NCBI RefSeq assembly: GCF_934747485.1
Contig: NZ_CAKVGN010000075.1
Span: 1-12,931, forward strand
From: an uncultured Brachyspira sp.
GTDB lineage: Bacteria > Spirochaetota > Brachyspiria > Brachyspirales > Brachyspiraceae
DNA: 12,931 nucleotides
Direction of reading: 5' to 3'
The first letter of the stretch is position 1. Each line of letters opens with the position of its first letter. Below, piece by piece: positions 1 to 5,654 of the stretch. The notes under the pieces are model-generated. The model was not told the DNA's origin and searched no databases. It was given only the letters and a program-made list of their open reading frames with translations. The translations under genes were made by a program, and so were the position numbers.

Positions 1-1
1 T

Positions 2-46
2 TATGATACACCTATGCTATACTTTAAGAAATTAAGGAATTCCTAA
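2..46 (+). CDS. Possible C-terminal end of a gene truncated by the window edge
   Basis: One plus-strand frame is open from the first base to a TAA at 44-46 and would encode YDTPMLYFKKLRNS. The other two plus frames stop within the first 35 bases. Fourteen residues are too few to assign a family. A 10-base palindrome, AGGAATTCCT, overlaps the stop codon. This could equally be non-coding sequence that happens to be open. Confidence 0.25.
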   Translation, partial: YDTPMLYFKKLRNS

Positions 47-47
47 C

Positions 48-66
48 TGCAATATGTCTGGCTCCT
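48..66 (-). repeat. Left copy of a 19-base dispersed repeat
   Basis: On the minus strand this reads AGGAGCCAGACATATTGCA. It matches AGGAGCCATACATATTGCA at 12866-12884 on the plus strand at 18 of 19 positions, so the two copies are inverted relative to each other. Similarity continues more weakly on both sides: AATG ahead of AGGAGCC, and ATTCCTTA beyond the other end. Confidence 0.5.
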
Positions 67-96
67 GTGCATTTTAATAATAACTAGCTTAAAAAA

Positions 97-125
97 TATA
101 TACTAAAAATTTTTGAGTTTCTCAT
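97..125 (-). promoter_or_regulatory. Promoter-like sequence with the shared spacer, degenerate -35
   Basis: Read leftward there is a -10 TATATA (102-97), a 17-base spacer AACTCAAAAATTTTTAG and a poor -35 ATGAGA (125-120). The spacer is nearly identical to that of the queA promoter. No gene is visible downstream within the window, so this may be a decayed copy or part of the adjacent repeat. Confidence 0.35.
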
Positions 126-131
126 TTATTG

Positions 132-176
132 TTTTATTCAACTTTTTCCCGCCGCAAAAAGTTGCAAAAAGTGCAA
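132..176 (-). repeat. Hairpin repeat element, short copy (element a)
   Basis: The core is a 9-bp stem, CAACTTTTT (139-147) with AAAAAGTTG (156-164), around the loop CCCGCCGC, followed by CAAAAAGTGCAAA. On the minus strand it aligns closely with 8594-8633, sharing GCAACTTTTTG, a GGGAAAAAGTTG arm and then AATAAAA. It belongs to the family of intergenic hairpin elements in this window. The rest of 1-338 holds AT-rich sequence and the promoter of the next gene; no other gene is seen. Confidence 0.6.
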
Positions 177-285
177 ATAATAAAGTCTTATATTTTAAGT
201 TAAAAATATACTCATTCAGAAAGAATATTATAAAAATAAGATACTAATTATTCGAAAAAATATAATATAAAAATTTAATTTTTAC

Positions 286-313
286 TTGAATAATAATTTC
301 ATAGAACTATACT
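286..313 (+). promoter_or_regulatory. Probable promoter of the DUF2726 gene
   Basis: A -35 TTGAAT (286-291), a 16-base spacer and a -10 TATACT (308-313) precede the gene. The expected start near 320 leaves a leader of about 19 bases containing the ribosome site AGGAG (325-329), nine bases before the ATG. Confidence 0.55.
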
Positions 314-338
314 TTAGAGTATATAGGAGTTTTTATTT

Positions 339-953
339 ATGGAAGGTTTAATTGGATTAATTTCTATATTAATTGTAATAATTATATTTTTCTTAAAAAG
401 AAGAGGTTATAATTACTATAGACCGTATAGAAACTATAATAAAAGATATAATAATTATAAAGATGAATATAAAACAAAAGACCTAACAGAACAAAGACTC
501 CATGATATGCAAACTGGAAATATATCTACTAAAAAAATCATGAACATAGAAGAAACTAAAATATTTTATTCTATGGTAAAAGCATTTAAAGACTATAATG
601 TGCATCCGCAAGTATCTTTTAAAGCATTTTTAAAGTCTGATGAAGATTCTTATGCTTGGAGAACATTCAGAGATTTTTACTGTGATTATTTAATAACATA
701 TAAAAGAGGAAACAAAATAAATGAACCTGTTGCTGTAATAGAATATCATGGCAAAGGACATTTTGGAGATACTGAAACACTAAAAGAAAAAGTAAAAAAT
801 AATGATATGGTTAGAGAAAAACTTTTTAATAAAATAGGACTAAAATACTTTATAATAAAAGATGAAGATATAAAAACCAATTCTAAATTTATTGATGAAA
901 CAAAACTTGATGCTTATTTATGTGATATATATATTATTTTAAATAAGCAATAA
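339..953 (+). CDS. Membrane-anchored DUF2726 (restriction-endonuclease-like) protein
   Basis: This 204-residue protein begins with one hydrophobic segment (about residues 4-19) followed by basic KRRGYNYYRPYRNYNKRYNNY, which suggests an N-terminal anchor with the rest in the cytoplasm. Residues about 68-176 resemble DUF2726, a domain with a restriction-endonuclease-like fold. Seen features are an ETKIFYSM helix, YCDYLI with Asp116, IEYHGKGH with Glu135 and His141, then a basic helix, NNDMVREKLFNKIG, and the strand LKYFIIK. In related domains the Asp and Glu fall where PD-(D/E)XK nucleases bind metal; activity here is inferred and untested. Family members often read ElDg..H, whereas this one has EYHG. 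The start is supported by AGGAG at 325-329. It appears monocistronic, with no partner methylase or helicase nearby, so a role in restriction is not indicated. Confidence 0.7.
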   Translation: MEGLIGLISILIVIIIFFLKRRGYNYYRPYRNYNKRYNNYKDEYKTKDLTEQRLHDMQTGNISTKKIMNIEETKIFYSMVKAFKDYNVHPQVSFKAFLKSDEDSYAWRTFRDFYCDYLITYKRGNKINEPVAVIEYHGKGHFGDTETLKEKVKNNDMVREKLFNKIGLKYFIIKDEDIKTNSKFIDETKLDAYLCDIYIILNKQ

Positions 954-981
954 AAAAGTTGATAGAAAATAATTGTTTTAA

Positions 982-1010
982 TATATACTAAAAATTTTCA
1001 ATCCTGTCAA
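982..1010 (-). promoter_or_regulatory. Leftward promoter facing the end of the DUF2726 gene
   Basis: Read leftward: a perfect -35 TTGACA (1010-1005), a 17-base spacer GGATTGAAAATTTTTAG and a -10 TATATA (987-982). The predicted start is near 975, only about 20 bases from the stop codon of the DUF2726 gene, so a transcript would be antisense to it. The right half of the spacer matches the queA promoter. It also forms the left edge of the next hairpin element. Confidence 0.45.
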
Positions 1011-1020
1011 AATTCAGTTT

Positions 1021-1196
1021 TATGTTTTTTATTCTCGGGGACTAGTCCCCGAACCCCTACTTCTTTTGGTGTCCCAAAGAAGCAAAAGGACTGCATTTTT
1101 TTAGCTTGAAATGTTGGTATTATTTTATACTGATACATATTCCAAATGATAAAGCTATAATACTTATGTTTTTTGCAACTTTTTTATAAAAAATAA
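1021..1196. repeat. Modular hairpin repeat element (element b)
   Basis: This intergenic stretch contains a perfect 18-bp palindrome, TCGGGGACTAGTCCCCGA (1035-1052). It is followed by a hairpin with arms CTTCTTTTGG (1060-1069) and CCAAAGAAG (1074-1082), then CAAAAGGACTGCATTT. After that comes TTTAGCTTGAAATGTTGG (1100-1117), whose partners CCAA and AAGCTA lie at 1142-1157, and finally TTTTTTGCAACTTTTTT. The order and sequence match 8495-8610. No open frame of interest is present between 954 and 1264. Confidence 0.6.
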
Positions 1197-1203
1197 TAAA
1201 AAA

Positions 1204-1219
1204 GTTAGAATACACTAAC
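1204..1219. promoter_or_regulatory. Upstream operator-like palindrome
   Basis: GTTAGAATACACTAAC is an inverted repeat with arms GTTAG and CTAAC. It ends eight bases before the -35 box of the DUF3793-flavodoxin promoter and matches the second palindrome at 1247-1262 at 15 of 16 positions. The two centres are 43 bases apart, about four helical turns. Confidence 0.6.
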
Positions 1220-1226
1220 AAAGCTA

Positions 1227-1254
1227 TTGACATTTTCAAAATATATGTTAGAAT
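1227..1254 (+). promoter_or_regulatory. Promoter of the DUF3793-flavodoxin operon
   Basis: A perfect -35 TTGACA (1227-1232), a 16-base spacer and a -10 TAGAAT (1249-1254) are present. The -10 lies inside the second palindrome, so a protein bound there would block polymerase. The predicted start, about 1260-1262, is only a few bases before the ATG at 1265. Confidence 0.6.
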
Positions 1255-1262
1255 ACTCTAAC
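1247..1262. promoter_or_regulatory. Operator-like palindrome overlapping the -10 box and ending at the start codon
   Basis: GTTAGAATACTCTAAC has six-base arms, GTTAGA and TCTAAC, around ATAC. It covers the -10 and the predicted transcription start. The TTAG...CTAA form resembles sites of DtxR/MntR-type metal regulators, and the genes controlled (flavodoxin and its usual neighbour) fit iron control; the regulator itself is an inference. Confidence 0.6.
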
Positions 1263-1264
1263 AT

Positions 1265-1846
1265 ATGAAAGAGCATAACTTTGATACATTGATTATTAAC
1301 CATTGTGCACCAACCCTATCTGGTATAAAAATAGCAAACATCTTTACATATCAATATAACTCTAAAAAAGATGTTTATAAAAAAATAGCATCATACAACA
1401 AAATATTAAATAGCCGCAATATAAATGTATCTATTATAAAAGATTATGATAATAAAGTAATAGTTTATGTTTATAATAAAAAAAGACTTGAGGAATATAT
1501 TTTTAATGATGAGATTTTTGATTTTTTAGAGGATTATGGGTATAAAGATAAAAATCTATATAACTGTATAAAACTATTAAAAGAGAGAATGCAGTATAAT
1601 AAAGATTTCCCGCACGAGATAGGTATATTTTTGGGGTATCCTCTTATGGACATATACGGATTTATAAATAATTACGGAAAAAATAGTTTATACACTGGAT
1701 ATTGGAAGGTATATCATAACAAAAAAGAAGCTATCAAAACTTTTGAAAGCTATAATAGATGCAGAGATTTTTATACAAGCACATTTTTAAATGGTAAGGG
1801 CATATTGGAGATAATGGATGATTATAAAGAATATGCTTATATTTGA
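1265..1846 (+). CDS. DUF3793 family protein
   Basis: This 193-residue cytoplasmic protein shows the hallmarks of DUF3793: HCAPTLSGIKIANIF near the start (residues 13-27), FPHEIGIFLGYPLMDIYGFI in the middle (115-134), and GYWKVYH (145-151) leading to AIKTFESYNRCRDFY (156-170). The biochemical function of the family is not established. Members are often found beside flavodoxin genes, as here, where flavodoxin follows after 27 bases. I keep the start at 1265 because the HCAP motif normally lies close to the N-terminus. No Shine-Dalgarno sequence precedes it, and the promoter predicts a leader of two to five bases, so translation may begin on a leaderless mRNA. Paired palindromes at the promoter suggest repression, possibly by iron. 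Confidence 0.8.
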   Translation: MKEHNFDTLIINHCAPTLSGIKIANIFTYQYNSKKDVYKKIASYNKILNSRNINVSIIKDYDNKVIVYVYNKKRLEEYIFNDEIFDFLEDYGYKDKNLYNCIKLLKERMQYNKDFPHEIGIFLGYPLMDIYGFINNYGKNSLYTGYWKVYHNKKEAIKTFESYNRCRDFYTSTFLNGKGILEIMDDYKEYAYI

Positions 1847-1873
1847 TAAAAAATTTATTTATGGAGGATAAAA

Positions 1874-2305
1874 ATGAGTGATAAAATAGCTGTAATATAT
1901 TGGAGTGCTACGGGCAATACTGAGCTTATGGCACAAAATGTTCAAAAAGGTATAAAAAATGCTGGAGTAGAAGCTGATATATTTAGTGTATCTGATTTTA
2001 ATGCTTCAGATATAGACAATTATTCAAAATTAGCATTAGGCTGTCCTGCTATGGGAGCAGAAGTTCTTGAAGAATCTGAGTTTCAGCCTTTTTATGATTC
2101 AATAAGAGACAAGCTTTCTAATAAAAAGATAGCTTTATTCGGCTCTTATGATTGGGGAGACGGTGAATGGATGAGAACATGGCAGGAAGATGTAAAAAGT
2201 GCTGGAGGTTCTTTAATAAAAGATGGTTTAATCACAAATCTCACTCCAGATGATAATGCTATTAATGAATGCATTAAATTAGGAGAAGAATTAGCTAAGG
2301 CGTAA
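1874..2305 (+). CDS. Short-chain flavodoxin
   Basis: This 143-residue protein is an FMN-binding electron carrier that typically replaces ferredoxin when iron is scarce. The phosphate-binding loop is SATGNTE (residues 11-17). The isoalloxazine-side loops are GCPAMGAEVLEESEF (56-70) and FGSYDWGDGEWM (89-100), with Trp94 placed to stack on the flavin. Length and motif spacing are those of clostridial-type short flavodoxins. A strong ribosome site, GGAGG (1863-1867), lies six bases before the ATG. The gene follows DUF3793 by 27 bases without a separate promoter, so it should share the palindrome-flanked promoter at 1227-1254. A clear terminator follows. Confidence 0.93.
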   Translation: MSDKIAVIYWSATGNTELMAQNVQKGIKNAGVEADIFSVSDFNASDIDNYSKLALGCPAMGAEVLEESEFQPFYDSIRDKLSNKKIALFGSYDWGDGEWMRTWQEDVKSAGGSLIKDGLITNLTPDDNAINECIKLGEELAKA

Positions 2306-2310
2306 AAAAC

Positions 2311-2346
2311 AAAAGAGGTGTTAAAGTAATTTAATGCCTCTTTTTT
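2311..2346 (+). terminator. Rho-independent terminator after flavodoxin
   Basis: The arms AAGAGGTGTTAAA (2313-2325) and TTTAATGCCTCTT (2330-2342) form a 13-bp stem with two G-U pairs and a GTAA loop, followed by a run of T. It ends the DUF3793-flavodoxin operon. Confidence 0.85.
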
Positions 2347-2465
2347 ATTATTAATAAAACATCTACAAAATTAAAGTATAGTTCTAAATTCATATTTTGT
2401 AAATCAATGTTTTAAAAAATCAAATTATTAAAAAACAAATTAATATATATTACATTAATAAGATA

Positions 2466-2493
2466 TTGATATTTTATTTAAATGATTTATCAT
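2466..2493 (+). promoter_or_regulatory. Probable promoter of the M42 peptidase gene
   Basis: TTGATA (2466-2471), a 16-base spacer and TATCAT (2488-2493) predict a start near 2500 and a leader of about 22 bases with AGGA (2512-2515) before the ATG. The same -10, TATCAT, is found at the moxR promoter. Confidence 0.5.
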
Positions 2494-2521
2494 TAATCAA
2501 AAATTTATTTTAGGATTTTTT

Positions 2522-3592
2522 ATGGATAATAACATATTAACATTATTAAAAGATTTAACTAATGCATTTGGACCTTCTGGTTTTGAAGATGATGTAATAA
2601 ATGTTATAAAAGAAAAAGCAAATTTCATAGACAGTGAAAGAGATTCTATTAATAACTTATATTTAGGTTTAAAAAATATTGACAAAAGCAAACCTATAGT
2701 AGGATTAGACTGCCATATAGATGAGCTTGGATTCATGGTAGAGCATATAAATGAGAATGGCACTTTATCTTTTATACCTCTTGGAGGCTGGCACTTACCA
2801 AACATTGTATCAAATTCTGTAGTGATAAAATCATCAAGCGGAGAGCATGTTAAAGGTGTTATAGGTTCAAAGCCGCCTCACTTTATGACAGATGAAGATA
2901 GAAAAAAATTGCCTACATTAAAAGATATGTATATTGATGTGGGTACTAGAACTAAAAAAGAGACAGAGGATATATTTGGAATATGCATAGGAGACCCTAT
3001 TGTGCCAGATGTTGATTTCAGATATGATGAGAGAACTAAAAGTTTTTGTGCTAAGGCTATAGATAACAGAGTTGGTGCTGTATGTGTAATAGAAACATTA
3101 AAAGCATTAAAAGATGAGAAATTAGATGTTAATTTAGTTGGCATGATGACAGCTCAAGAGGAAGTTGGAGCAAGAGGAGCTTCTGTTGCGGCTAACAAAG
3201 TAAAACCTGATTTAGTTATAGTATTTGAAGGCTCTCCTGCTGATGACACTTTCTATTATGGAGAGAGAGCACATGGGGCTATTGGAAGAGGCTCTCAGCT
3301 TAGAGTAATAGACGGAGGCATGATTACAAATCCAAGATTAAATAAATATACCATAAATATAGCCAAACAAAACAATATTGCTCATCAAGTAATAGTGCGT
3401 GAAAAAGGATCTACAAATGGTGCAATATATCATAAAACTAATTTTGGAAGCCCTAGTGTTGTTTTAGGTGTTGCTACAAGATATGCTCATAGTCATTATT
3501 GTTATGCTTCTTATGACGATGTAGTTGCTTCTATAGAGATAGCTAAGGCATTAATAAAAACTTTAAATAGTGAAAAAATAAAAGAGTTTTAA
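2522..3592 (+). CDS. M42 family metallopeptidase (glutamyl aminopeptidase/endoglucanase type)
   Basis: This 356-residue protein, the usual length for M42, is a two-metal aminopeptidase that likely trims cytoplasmic peptides as a large TET-type assembly. Metal and catalytic residues are visible: His65 and Asp67 in DCHIDELG, Asp181 in CAKAIDNRVG, the Glu213-Glu214 pair in AQEEVGARGA, Glu236 in VFEGSPADD and His323 in RYAHSHY. At position 236 many M42 enzymes have Asp, so Glu marks a subgroup and may affect metal preference or specificity. N-terminal AFGPSGFEDDV is typical. No signal peptide is present. It stands alone between the flavodoxin terminator and its own bidirectional hairpin. Exact substrate preference cannot be read from the sequence. 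Confidence 0.92.
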   Translation: MDNNILTLLKDLTNAFGPSGFEDDVINVIKEKANFIDSERDSINNLYLGLKNIDKSKPIVGLDCHIDELGFMVEHINENGTLSFIPLGGWHLPNIVSNSVVIKSSSGEHVKGVIGSKPPHFMTDEDRKKLPTLKDMYIDVGTRTKKETEDIFGICIGDPIVPDVDFRYDERTKSFCAKAIDNRVGAVCVIETLKALKDEKLDVNLVGMMTAQEEVGARGASVAANKVKPDLVIVFEGSPADDTFYYGERAHGAIGRGSQLRVIDGGMITNPRLNKYTINIAKQNNIAHQVIVREKGSTNGAIYHKTNFGSPSVVLGVATRYAHSHYCYASYDDVVASIEIAKALIKTLNSEKIKEF

Positions 3593-3611
3593 TTTTTTAT
3601 AAATCATTCAT

Positions 3612-3655
3612 AAAAAGGCATTAATTTTTTTATATATAAATTTAATGCCTTTTTT
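3612..3655. terminator. Bidirectional terminator between convergent genes
   Basis: AAAAAGGCATTAA (3612-3624) pairs with TTAATGCCTTTTT (3642-3654), and the AT-rich loop can pair further. T-runs occur on both strands, so it can end the rightward peptidase transcript and the leftward sialidase operon. Its right arm shares TTTAATGCCT with the flavodoxin terminator. Confidence 0.8.
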
Positions 3656-3674
3656 GTATACTAATTTTTATTAT

Positions 3675-4097
3675 TTACTTTCTTACCACTTCTGCAAACT
3701 TTGAGATATTAAATACCCTTGTTGTTTTACTTTTTTCAAGTGATGCTCTAACTATAAGAAGCTTATGATTAAGCAAACTCTCATAAACATAATCGCTGTC
3801 TAATACAATAGAAGAAAGTTTATCTTCAGTAGACTTACAATCTAAATTATCAGGCAAATCATCATCAAATCTAAAGAAAGCCTTATGAGAAGGAAATACA
3901 AAATCTTTACTATTCCAATTAATTATAACAGTTTTATTTTCTTTATTAACATTTACTATTAAATGAGTATCTTCACTCCAAGATGATAATTTATAAGCAA
4001 GAAGTCTATAACTAATACTTTCATTATCTTCTAAAACTTCCCATTCATCTGGTTTTATCTCATAGATTTCAGGGTTCATTATATCTTTATCGTCCAT
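3675..4097 (-). CDS. Hypothetical protein, second gene of the sialidase-like operon
   Basis: I do not recognise this 140-residue protein. It is acidic in its first half, lacks a signal peptide or membrane segment, and looks like a small beta-rich domain: strands such as HLIVNVN and KTVIINW are followed by FFRFDDDLPDN and a C-terminal block with YVYESLLNHKLLIVRASL and TTRVFNISKFAEVV. That last pattern (a strand with an Arg, then a short segment ending in F.(I/L)S) is faintly like the end of IalB/TagO-type domains, but the match is too weak to use. A good ribosome site, AGGAG (4112-4108), lies ten bases before the ATG. It starts 37 bases after the sialidase-like gene and has no visible promoter of its own, so it is probably cotranscribed. 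Confidence 0.75.
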   Translation of the reverse strand: MDDKDIMNPEIYEIKPDEWEVLEDNESISYRLLAYKLSSWSEDTHLIVNVNKENKTVIINWNSKDFVFPSHKAFFRFDDDLPDNLDCKSTEDKLSSIVLDSDYVYESLLNHKLLIVRASLEKSKTTRVFNISKFAEVVRK

Positions 4098-4134
4098 AAA
4101 TATATATCTCCTAATAACAGAGTCTACTATATTT

Positions 4135-5226
4135 TTAATCTAAAGTAAACATATTCAAAAATATTTTTCTTATTTTGTCTCTATTATCATACCCATAGTA
4201 AACGCAATATATTTTGTTATTATCATTATCACACCAAGGATAACCGCAATCGGCACTTTTCATTTTATCTTCTATAATTATTTCTCTTTTTTGTATATCA
4301 TAATCAGAATATTTTTTTAATTCATTCAAATCATCTAATAAAATAGCCCTCACTCCATAAGGCTCTAATCTGTATCCATAAGTTAATAAAATTCTATCAT
4401 CATCAATCTTTAAAGGATTTAAAGGATAGCCTTTAATATTTGTAAAATGAGGCTTGGTAAAAGTTTTTCCATTGTCCAAAGAATAACTTAAAGAAGTAAA
4501 AGCATATTCATCATTAACATGCGTTCTTATAAATGCCCACAATACATTATTATGATATATAAGCGAAGGCTCAACATATTCTATTTTACTTTTTTTGCCT
4601 TCAATTTTTCTGTATTCAGTCTCACACAAAAAACTCTTTATATCCCAGTTAATTAAATCTTTAGTATATATAATATAGCATTGATATTTAGAATTATTTT
4701 TATTTATATATTTTTTATAAGCATATATTGGCATAAGTATTTCATTATTTAGTTTTACCATGCTGCCTCTCGCTGCAAAGTTCTTCATTCCGTTTTTTAA
4801 TACAATAGTATTAGCCTTTGAAAAAGTTTTACCATTATCATAACTAATAGAGTATCCTATGCCGCTTAATAATGCTATTGTGTTATTATATTCCAAAAAA
4901 GTATTTTCTTTTAATAAATCAATTTCGCTTTGCGGGTGAAAAGTATATCTAAAATAGTAGGCAATTATAGTTGTATCATCTACTCTAAAAAGCTGTACAT
5001 CTTGTTTTGCTGCATCATCTTCTTTAGCTATTTCTGTAGTATTAATTACTTTACCTTTATAATAAGTTAATACAACAGCTTTACTTAAAGAATGAAGATG
5101 AGAATAATTTTTTTTATTTTTTGGAGCAAGTCTAAAACTCACTAAATATTTATCTTTTTCTAATTTCACTATAGAAGGAAAAGCAGGGTATTCATTTTTA
5201 TTGCAGTATAAAATTTTTTTATTCAT
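4135..5226 (-). CDS. Sialidase-superfamily (Asp-box) beta-propeller protein
   Basis: This 363-residue protein resembles exo-alpha-sialidase-like proteins. Two Asp-boxes of the SxDNGKTF type are seen (residues 128-135 and 249-256), with a degenerate third near 187-194. Other family-like features are AFPSIVKL and SFR near the start, VEPSLIY (218-224) with a conserved Glu, YGYR (283-286), PYGVR (289-293) and DCGYP (326-330). Arginines 32, 286 and 293 could contribute to carboxylate binding, but the triad cannot be fixed by eye. There is no signal peptide, which is unexpected for a secreted sialidase and points to a cytoplasmic enzyme acting on imported glycans, or to a non-sialidase hydrolase. 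No Shine-Dalgarno sequence precedes the ATG, and the promoter lies immediately upstream, so the mRNA may be leaderless. Confidence 0.75.
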   Translation of the reverse strand: MNKKILYCNKNEYPAFPSIVKLEKDKYLVSFRLAPKNKKNYSHLHSLSKAVVLTYYKGKVINTTEIAKEDDAAKQDVQLFRVDDTTIIAYYFRYTFHPQSEIDLLKENTFLEYNNTIALLSGIGYSISYDNGKTFSKANTIVLKNGMKNFAARGSMVKLNNEILMPIYAYKKYINKNNSKYQCYIIYTKDLINWDIKSFLCETEYRKIEGKKSKIEYVEPSLIYHNNVLWAFIRTHVNDEYAFTSLSYSLDNGKTFTKPHFTNIKGYPLNPLKIDDDRILLTYGYRLEPYGVRAILLDDLNELKKYSDYDIQKREIIIEDKMKSADCGYPWCDNDNNKIYCVYYGYDNRDKIRKIFLNMFTLD

Positions 5227-5234
5227 AATATTAG

Positions 5235-5262
5235 TTTATATTAAAAGTCTTAAGTTTGTCAA
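5235..5262 (-). promoter_or_regulatory. Promoter of the sialidase-like operon
   Basis: A perfect -35 TTGACA (5262-5257), a 16-base spacer AACTTAAGACTTTTAA and a -10 TATAAA (5240-5235) are present. The predicted start, about 5227-5229, leaves only one to three bases before the ATG at 5226. The spacer is related to that of the queA promoter. Confidence 0.65.
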
Positions 5263-5291
5263 TATGCAGCAGCACAGCATTACTTGATTAT

Positions 5292-5316
5292 ATTAACAAT
5301 TTATAATTTTGTTAAT
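5292..5316. promoter_or_regulatory. Inverted repeat between divergent promoter sequences
   Basis: ATTAACAA (5292-5299) and TTGTTAAT (5309-5316) are perfect eight-base arms separated by nine bases. The site lies 30 bases upstream of the sialidase -35 box and 33 bases before a rightward promoter-like sequence, so it may be an operator acting on either. The regulator is unknown. Confidence 0.4.
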
Positions 5317-5348
5317 GAACTATATCTTTGTTTGCAAATAAATAAAAA

Positions 5349-5376
5349 TTGACAAACTTAGAGATTTTAGTATATA
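5349..5376 (+). promoter_or_regulatory. Orphan rightward promoter-like sequence
   Basis: TTGACA (5349-5354), a 16-base spacer AACTTAGAGATTTTAG and TATATA (5371-5376) read rightward, but no plus-strand gene follows before the right edge. It would transcribe the neighbouring hairpin element and then antisense to the nuclease gene. A short ATTGAAA/TTTCAAT hairpin with a T-run lies at 5376-5405, around the predicted start. Confidence 0.4.
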
Positions 5377-5417
5377 TTGAAATGATTATATTTTTCAATT
5401 TTTTATTGTTCTATAAC

Positions 5418-5580
5418 AGAAGAACTTGCATTTTTTGCAACTTTGACGAAGTCCGCACCGCGACCCAAGGAAGTTCCTGCGACTGAAAGGAGTCCTTCAG
5501 GGCGACTGAAAGGAGTCCTTCAGGGCGACTGAAAGAAGTACCTTTAGGTATTGGTACGAAGGCGGGGAAAAGTTGAATAA
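5418..5580. repeat. Modular hairpin repeat element with an internal tandem array (element c)
   Basis: The outer modules are AGAACTTGCATTTTTTGCAAC on the left and GGGGAAAAGTTGAATAAAA on the right, the same pair that brackets the element at 8594-8637. Inside are GACGAAGTCCGCACCGCGA (5445-5463), present identically at 8407-8425, and a tandem array. It is much richer in G and C than the flanks. The 428-base gap 5227-5654 otherwise holds only the promoters and inverted repeat listed; a 62-codon minus-strand frame here is made of repeat sequence and is not called. Confidence 0.65.
5479..5548. repeat. Tandem array of a 23-base hairpin unit
   Basis: Units start at 5479, 5502 and 5525. The first two are identical, beginning GCGACTGAAAGGAGTCC and ending TTCAGG; the third is a 24-base variant. 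A degenerate unit, GCGACCCAAGGAAGTTCCT, precedes them at 5460. Each can pair CTGAA with TTCAG (TTTAG in the third). The unit is related to the CGACCGAAGGAAGTGCCT module at 9933-9950. Confidence 0.75.
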
Positions 5581-5654
5581 AATAAAGGTTATACAACAAA
5601 ACATGATTGTTTATATATACTAAAAACTATTATTTTAAACAGCAATTAATAAAA

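Noticed and set aside
36..46. AGGAATTCCT palindrome as a terminator or operator
   Set aside because: The arms are only five bases with no loop and no T-run; a chance occurrence is plausible.
5376..5405. Terminator after the rightward promoter at 5349
   Set aside because: The left arm ATTGAAA lies at or before the predicted transcription start, so the hairpin would not form in the RNA from that promoter.
5479..5548. CRISPR array
   Set aside because: The units are directly adjacent with no spacers, and no cas gene is present.
5411..5599. Minus-strand 62-codon open frame across the hairpin array
   Set aside because: It is made of repeat-element sequence, has no ribosome site, and its length depends on the number of tandem units.
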